A stretch of DNA of 9,381 nt, taken from contig JAUNRY010000022.1 in assembly GCA_030539475.1 (NCBI GenBank), positions 6,428 through 15,808 of the forward strand, read 5' to 3'. Position numbers and translations under genes: made by a program. Of the stretch, positions 6,347 through 9,381 are shown in pieces (within the stretch, counting starts at the first letter, position 1; every line of letters starts with the position of its first letter). This DNA is from Bacteroidia bacterium (GTDB lineage Bacteria; Bacteroidota; Bacteroidia; Bacteroidales; Dysgonomonadaceae). The notes below the pieces were generated by a model that was given only the letters and a program-made list of their open reading frames with translations, was not told the DNA's origin and did not search any database.

Positions 6347-7348
6347 CTAGAACTTGACAGTAATTGTTTCCCCCGCTTTCAGCCCGGCGCCCAGTTGCGG
6401 ATTCCATTGCCTGATTTGCTCTACCGAGCAGTTGTATTTTTGAGAGATGGAGAAAAGGGTTTCGCCCGGTTTCACTTCGTGCGAAACAAAGTTTCCGGCT
6501 GCAATTTCCGTTTCTACCGGTTTGGGTATGGAAGTGGTATCGGGTTGCGTAGTAACTTGTGTTACGATCGGGCTCACCTCTTCCTGATTGTTTTTGTTTC
6601 GGGAGGTTTCGGGCACGGGCAAATCGATGGTTCGGGTATGAACAATCACCGTGTCGCGCTTAATCTCTTCTAATTCCGATGTGCGGGGATTTTGAGCAAG
6701 CGCTACTTCAACTTCTCTCTCGGTTTGCGTTTTGGGCGCGCCCACCGCAACCTGTTCTTTGGCTTTGGCAGGAATAAAGGCTTTTTTACGCTTATCGGCC
6801 ACCGGAGTGGTTTGGGGTTCTTCTTCGGGCGTTCTGTTTACGGTAATTATCCGGTTGTTTTCCTGCAAAACCCTTCCGCCGCGCAAGTATCGCGCCGCGT
6901 AATACGATTCGGAAGAGCGCGAAACGATAACCCCGTTGGAGGTGGATGCGTGAAGAAACCGAAACTCGCCGTTAGAAAGCAATTCTTTCACAATTCCCAC
7001 GTGCCCCACTCTTCCGTTGCGCGCCCGTCCTTCGAAGAAAACCAAATCGCCCGGCTGCAAATCTTCTTTTTTTCTGATGCTGGGAAACTGCTGGTCTTGT
7101 CCCGATGAACTTGTGCTGAGGCGGTATCCGAATTCCCTGAAAACAAAAGAGGTAAACCCTGAACAATCGAACGCGTGCGGCCCTTTTGCAGCATAGCGAT
7201 ACGGTTTATTCAGGTATTTCATCCCGTAATCGAGGATATCTTTTTGTGTACCTGTGATTTTTTTTGAAGAAGTTACGGTTGATTTTCTTGCTCCGCAGGA
7301 GGCCAATATCGCGCCAAGAAGCAACAACAACGCAATTTTTTTATACAT
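6347..7348 (-). CDS. NlpC/P60 peptidoglycan endopeptidase lipoprotein with LysM
   Basis: This is a 333-residue cell-envelope hydrolase. The N terminus is a lipoprotein signal with lipobox LASC (Cys18). An NlpC/P60 domain (about 33-160) has the catalytic Cys62 in DCSGF, His116 in GHVGIV and His133 in FLHAS; such enzymes cut peptide cross-bridges of peptidoglycan, usually at D-Glu-diamino acid bonds. A low-complexity linker rich in Pro, Thr and charged residues (about 165-285) leads to a C-terminal LysM domain (about 288-333, SHEVKPGETLFSISQKYNC) that should bind glycan. The open frame continues upstream to 7432, but a good promoter lies inside that extension, so the ATG at 7348 is the supported start; it also puts the signal peptide at the N terminus. 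After lipidation it should sit on a membrane facing the periplasm. It is likely co-transcribed with prfB. Confidence 0.93.
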   Translation of the reverse strand: MYKKIALLLLLGAILASCGARKSTVTSSKKITGTQKDILDYGMKYLNKPYRYAAKGPHAFDCSGFTSFVFREFGYRLSTSSSGQDQQFPSIRKKEDLQPGDLVFFEGRARNGRVGHVGIVKELLSNGEFRFLHASTSNGVIVSRSSESYYAARYLRGGRVLQENNRIITVNRTPEEEPQTTPVADKRKKAFIPAKAKEQVAVGAPKTQTEREVEVALAQNPRTSELEEIKRDTVIVHTRTIDLPVPETSRNKNNQEEVSPIVTQVTTQPDTTSIPKPVETEIAAGNFVSHEVKPGETLFSISQKYNCSVEQIRQWNPQLGAGLKAGETITVKF

Positions 7349-7389
7349 TAATTTCCGACTTTTTGTATAAATGATTTTCTTTTGCGCGA

Positions 7390-7418
7390 CAAAAATAATG
7401 AAAATATTCTTGTTGCAA
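7390..7418 (-). promoter_or_regulatory. Bacteroidota promoter for the NlpC/P60 gene
   Basis: On the minus strand, TTG (7416-7418) is followed after 18 bases by TATTTTTG (7390-7397), a perfect TAnnTTTG -7 box. Transcription would start near 7383, about 35 bases before the ATG at 7348. It probably drives prfB too. Confidence 0.7.
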
Positions 7419-7485
7419 CTCTTATAAGGCATTCATTTAACAAATTATCTGAAATTTTATGGCTTAAGTTTATCAGGAGCGGGGG

Positions 7486-7516
7486 TTGTTGAAGTGGAAG
7501 AAAAACACTATTTTTG
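7486..7516 (+). promoter_or_regulatory. Bacteroidota promoter for the HAD gene
   Basis: TATTTTTG (7509-7516) is a perfect TAnnTTTG box with TTGTTG at 7486-7491 in the -33 region (spacing 20 or 17, depending on which TTG is used). It gives a leader of about 20 bases, which is A-rich before the ATG at 7543. It is back to back with the promoter for the NlpC/P60 gene. Confidence 0.7.
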
Positions 7517-7542
7517 TCTAAAAATCACAATTAAACAATAAA

Positions 7543-8151
7543 ATGGAGCAACTAAAAAACATCGTGTTCGATTTCGGCGGAGTATTAATCGATTGGAATC
7601 CTGAATACTTATACAACAAAGTGTTTGAAGATAAGGAGAAAATGGATTATTTTTTTAAAAATGTATGCACATTCGATTGGAATATCCAACAAGATGCCGG
7701 CCGCCCATTAGCGGAAGCAACAGCAGAGAAACAAAAAGAATTTCCGGAATATGCCGATGAAATTGCCATGTTTTACGGCCGCTGGGACGAGATGTTGGGC
7801 GGCGAAATTATCGAAAACACCCGCCTCATAAAACCATTGAGTGAAAAATACAACACGTACGGGCTGACTAACTGGTCGGCCGAAACCATTCCCGTAGCCA
7901 TGCAACGCTACGATTTTTTCAGCCACCTGAAAGGGATTGTAGTTTCGGGCGATGAAAAACTTGTGAAACCCGATCCTAAATTGTATTATATTTTGTTGGA
8001 CAGGTTCAATTTAAATCCCGAAGAAACGTTGTTTATAGACGATAACCCTCACAACATCGACACCGCTAAGTTGCTGGGATTTAACACCATTCATTACACG
8101 CAGGACGTAAACCTAAAAGAACGGCTGACAGAAATGGGAGTTTTATGGTAA
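7543..8151 (+). CDS. HAD-IA family hydrolase (YihX-like)
   Basis: This is a 202-residue cytoplasmic haloacid-dehalogenase superfamily enzyme of the subgroup with an alpha-helical cap after motif I. Motif I is FDFGGVLID with the nucleophile Asp10. The residue two positions on, Asp in most HAD phosphatases, is Gly12; E. coli YihX, a sugar-phosphate phosphatase, also lacks it (FDLGNV). Motif II is GLTNWS (Thr109), motif III Lys142 in LVKPDP, and motif IV FIDDNPHNI (Asp166, Asp167). The cap spans about 16-90. Length and layout fit a complete enzyme. The substrate cannot be read from sequence; a sugar phosphate or other small phosphoester is the best guess, with dehalogenase activity less likely. 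It has its own promoter and is probably monocistronic. Confidence 0.9.
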   Translation: MEQLKNIVFDFGGVLIDWNPEYLYNKVFEDKEKMDYFFKNVCTFDWNIQQDAGRPLAEATAEKQKEFPEYADEIAMFYGRWDEMLGGEIIENTRLIKPLSEKYNTYGLTNWSAETIPVAMQRYDFFSHLKGIVVSGDEKLVKPDPKLYYILLDRFNLNPEETLFIDDNPHNIDTAKLLGFNTIHYTQDVNLKERLTEMGVLW

Positions 8152-8213
8152 AATTCCGATGTGTTTAAAACTTGCCTGATTATAAGAATTTTGCCCGATA
8201 CGCAGGCTAAAAT

Positions 8214-8246
8214 CTTGTCGGCCGGAACGTAGCGTGAGCCGGCAAG
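8214..8246 (+). other. Strong stem-loop between the HAD and CydD-like genes
   Basis: CTTGTCGGC (8214-8222) pairs with GCCGGCAAG (8238-8246) in a nine-pair stem with one G-T pair. The 15-base loop contains ACG and CGT that could pair across TAG. It lies 62 bases after the HAD stop and 95 before the next ATG. No T run follows on the + strand. It could be a terminator, a repeat of REP type or a protein site. Confidence 0.5.
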
Positions 8247-8267
8247 CACATATTCTTCGAATTTTAT

Positions 8268-8275
8268 TACCTTTG
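8268..8275 (+). promoter_or_regulatory. -7 promoter element of the CydD-like gene
   Basis: TACCTTTG matches TAnnTTTG exactly. No TTG is visible about 19 bases upstream, where the 3' arm of the stem-loop lies. Transcription would start near 8282, leaving a leader of about 60 bases. Confidence 0.5.
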
Positions 8276-8340
8276 CACGAACAAAATTAAAATCACAGCG
8301 TCCGTTTTCTGCTAAAGAAAAAAGAAATCCCTCACCGTCA

Positions 8341-9381
8341 ATGAGTTCAAAACAAGAATCCGCCACCCGCTGGTTAAGCAAGAAATTATCCGAAGCAAAA
8401 GGCGCTTACGCCCTTGCATCGGCGCTTACCGTTATCAGCGCGGGAAGTTTTGTTGTTTTCGCCTGGTACCTGTCGCGCTTCGCGTCATCGTGGCTCGACC
8501 ACGGGCTGGTTTTGGCGGAACCCTTGTTGCTTTCCCTGCTTTTCTTGGCCGGAAGATACGTTTTGGCGCATTTCGCGTCGATACTCAACTACAACGCCGG
8601 AAACATTATCGTATCGGGAATTAAAAAACAGATTTACCCGATTCTTCTCAACAACAGCCGGTTAGACTCCACCACATCGGCGTTGTATGTTACCAAAATA
8701 AGCGACGATTTGAAGCCTTATTTCGCTTTTTTCGTTCCTTACGCCGTGGCGTCGGTGCTGGTGGGCGGGCTGCTGCTCATGGTGTGTTTCTGGACGGAAA
8801 AATGGGTGGGATTTGTGTTGCTGATTTCGTTTTTTGTGATTCCGGTACAAATGATTGTCATCGGCATTGGGGCCGAAACGCTTCACAAAAAACACATCAA
8901 TTTATTTCTGAAATATTCGGCCGTTTTCTACAACCGCCTGCATACCATTGCGGAGATTGTGAACCTGGATAATTTCAAACCGCAATACCGTTTTTTATCG
9001 GAAAAAAGCGGGGCGCTCAACAAAGCCACCACAAACGTTATGCGGGTGGCCATTCTCTCGTCGGCCGTGCTGGAACTTTTCGTTACAATCAGCATTGCCG
9101 GCGTGGCCATTTATTTGGGAATGAGTTTGCTGGGAATTATGCCCGGGCCCAATTACGGAAAAGGATACGATTTTGGGAAAGCGCTCTTCCTGCTGACGCT
9201 TTCGCCCTATTTTTTCTTTTACCTGCGAAAATTTGTCAGCGCTTATCACGACCGGAACAAAGCCCTGGCATCGGCGGAATTGCTTATGCCGATACTTGCC
9301 GAAGAAACGGTTGCCGCGACACAGAGCACGGACGAAACGCTTCGTGGTTTTGAAATCAACGGATTGAGTTTTGCCTATCCC
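8341..9381 (+). CDS. cydD: CydD-like ABC transporter subunit, 5' part
   Basis: The frame is open for 347 codons to the window end, about 60% of a usual CydD (around 580 residues). It shows a six-helix ABC exporter membrane domain, with hydrophobic segments near 24-44, 57-77, 127-149, 153-176, 236-260 and 281-299. After the sixth helix comes SPYFFFYLRKFVSAYHD...ASAE (288-313), which parallels the PEFY.PLR..G..YH...A..A block typical of CydD. The nucleotide-binding domain only begins at GFEINGLSFAYP, where Tyr346 would be the A-loop aromatic; Walker A, the signature motif and Walker B lie beyond the window. CydDC is an inner-membrane exporter of cysteine and glutathione needed to assemble cytochrome bd oxidase; heme transport has also been proposed. 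A cydC partner would be expected just downstream. ATG at 8341 is the first in frame after the stop at 8230-8232. CydD is favoured over other type I exporters but not proven. Confidence 0.8.
   Translation, partial: MSSKQESATRWLSKKLSEAKGAYALASALTVISAGSFVVFAWYLSRFASSWLDHGLVLAEPLLLSLLFLAGRYVLAHFASILNYNAGNIIVSGIKKQIYPILLNNSRLDSTTSALYVTKISDDLKPYFAFFVPYAVASVLVGGLLLMVCFWTEKWVGFVLLISFFVIPVQMIVIGIGAETLHKKHINLFLKYSAVFYNRLHTIAEIVNLDNFKPQYRFLSEKSGALNKATTNVMRVAILSSAVLELFVTISIAGVAIYLGMSLLGIMPGPNYGKGYDFGKALFLLTLSPYFFFYLRKFVSAYHDRNKALASAELLMPILAEETVAATQSTDETLRGFEINGLSFAYP

Noticed and set aside
7349..7432. 28-residue N-terminal extension of the NlpC/P60 protein
   Set aside because: It would contain the promoter and put residues ahead of the lipoprotein signal; the ATG at 7348 is better.
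8094..8381. 95-codon minus-strand open frame across the gap between the HAD and CydD-like genes
   Set aside because: It overlaps both flanking genes, has no recognisable domain and translates straight through the stem-loop. It looks like a chance open frame.
1..9381. A novel multi-gene defence or biosynthetic system, CRISPR array, mobile element, tRNA or rRNA
   Set aside because: The genes are individually recognisable, mostly with separate promoters and alternating strands. I see no long spaced repeats, transposase, integrase or tRNA-like cloverleaf.

Overview
This window comes from a member of the Bacteroidota, most likely the order Bacteroidales. The evidence is a peptidase with a C-terminal type IX secretion (T9SS) sorting domain, perfect TAnnTTTG -7 promoter elements in front of five genes, A/T-rich start-codon leaders without Shine-Dalgarno sequences, and family-typical variants (a DUF2400/TIGR02757 protein, a ClC-CBS protein, RF2 with SPY in place of SPF). 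The family is uncertain; something near Dysgonomonadaceae is a guess from overall style.

Layout, left to right: (1) a ClC-type anion transport protein with two CBS domains (102-1892, +). (2) Convergent to it, an exported lysyl-endopeptidase-like serine protease with pro-region, catalytic domain, beta-sandwich region and T9SS tail (1979-4234, -). (3) Divergent from the protease, a TIGR02757/DUF2400 protein (4321-5103, +). (4) Convergent to that, peptide chain release factor 2 (5180-6293, -), which can only be read in full through a programmed +1 frameshift at an in-frame TGA. (5) 53 bases upstream of prfB on the same strand, a lipoprotein with NlpC/P60 and LysM domains (6347-7348, -), probably co-transcribed with prfB. 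(6) Divergent from it, a HAD-IA hydrolase (7543-8151, +). (7) After a gap with a strong stem-loop, the first 347 codons of a CydD-like ABC transporter subunit (8341 to the window end, +).

The genes are mostly unrelated housekeeping and envelope functions: ion transport, secreted proteolysis, translation termination, cell-wall hydrolysis, small-molecule dephosphorylation, and thiol/heme export for cytochrome bd assembly. I see no defence system, mobile element, CRISPR array, tRNA or rRNA, and no convincing undescribed multi-gene system. The most interesting signals are the recoding site in prfB, a ClC that keeps the gating glutamate but has valine at the internal proton-glutamate position, an endonuclease-III-like Asp block in the DUF2400 protein, and several short degenerate tandem repeats (period 7 or 8) confined to intergenic gaps. 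No gene-free stretch exceeds 300 bases; the longest gaps are 7349-7542 (two back-to-back promoters) and 8152-8340 (stem-loop plus promoter).
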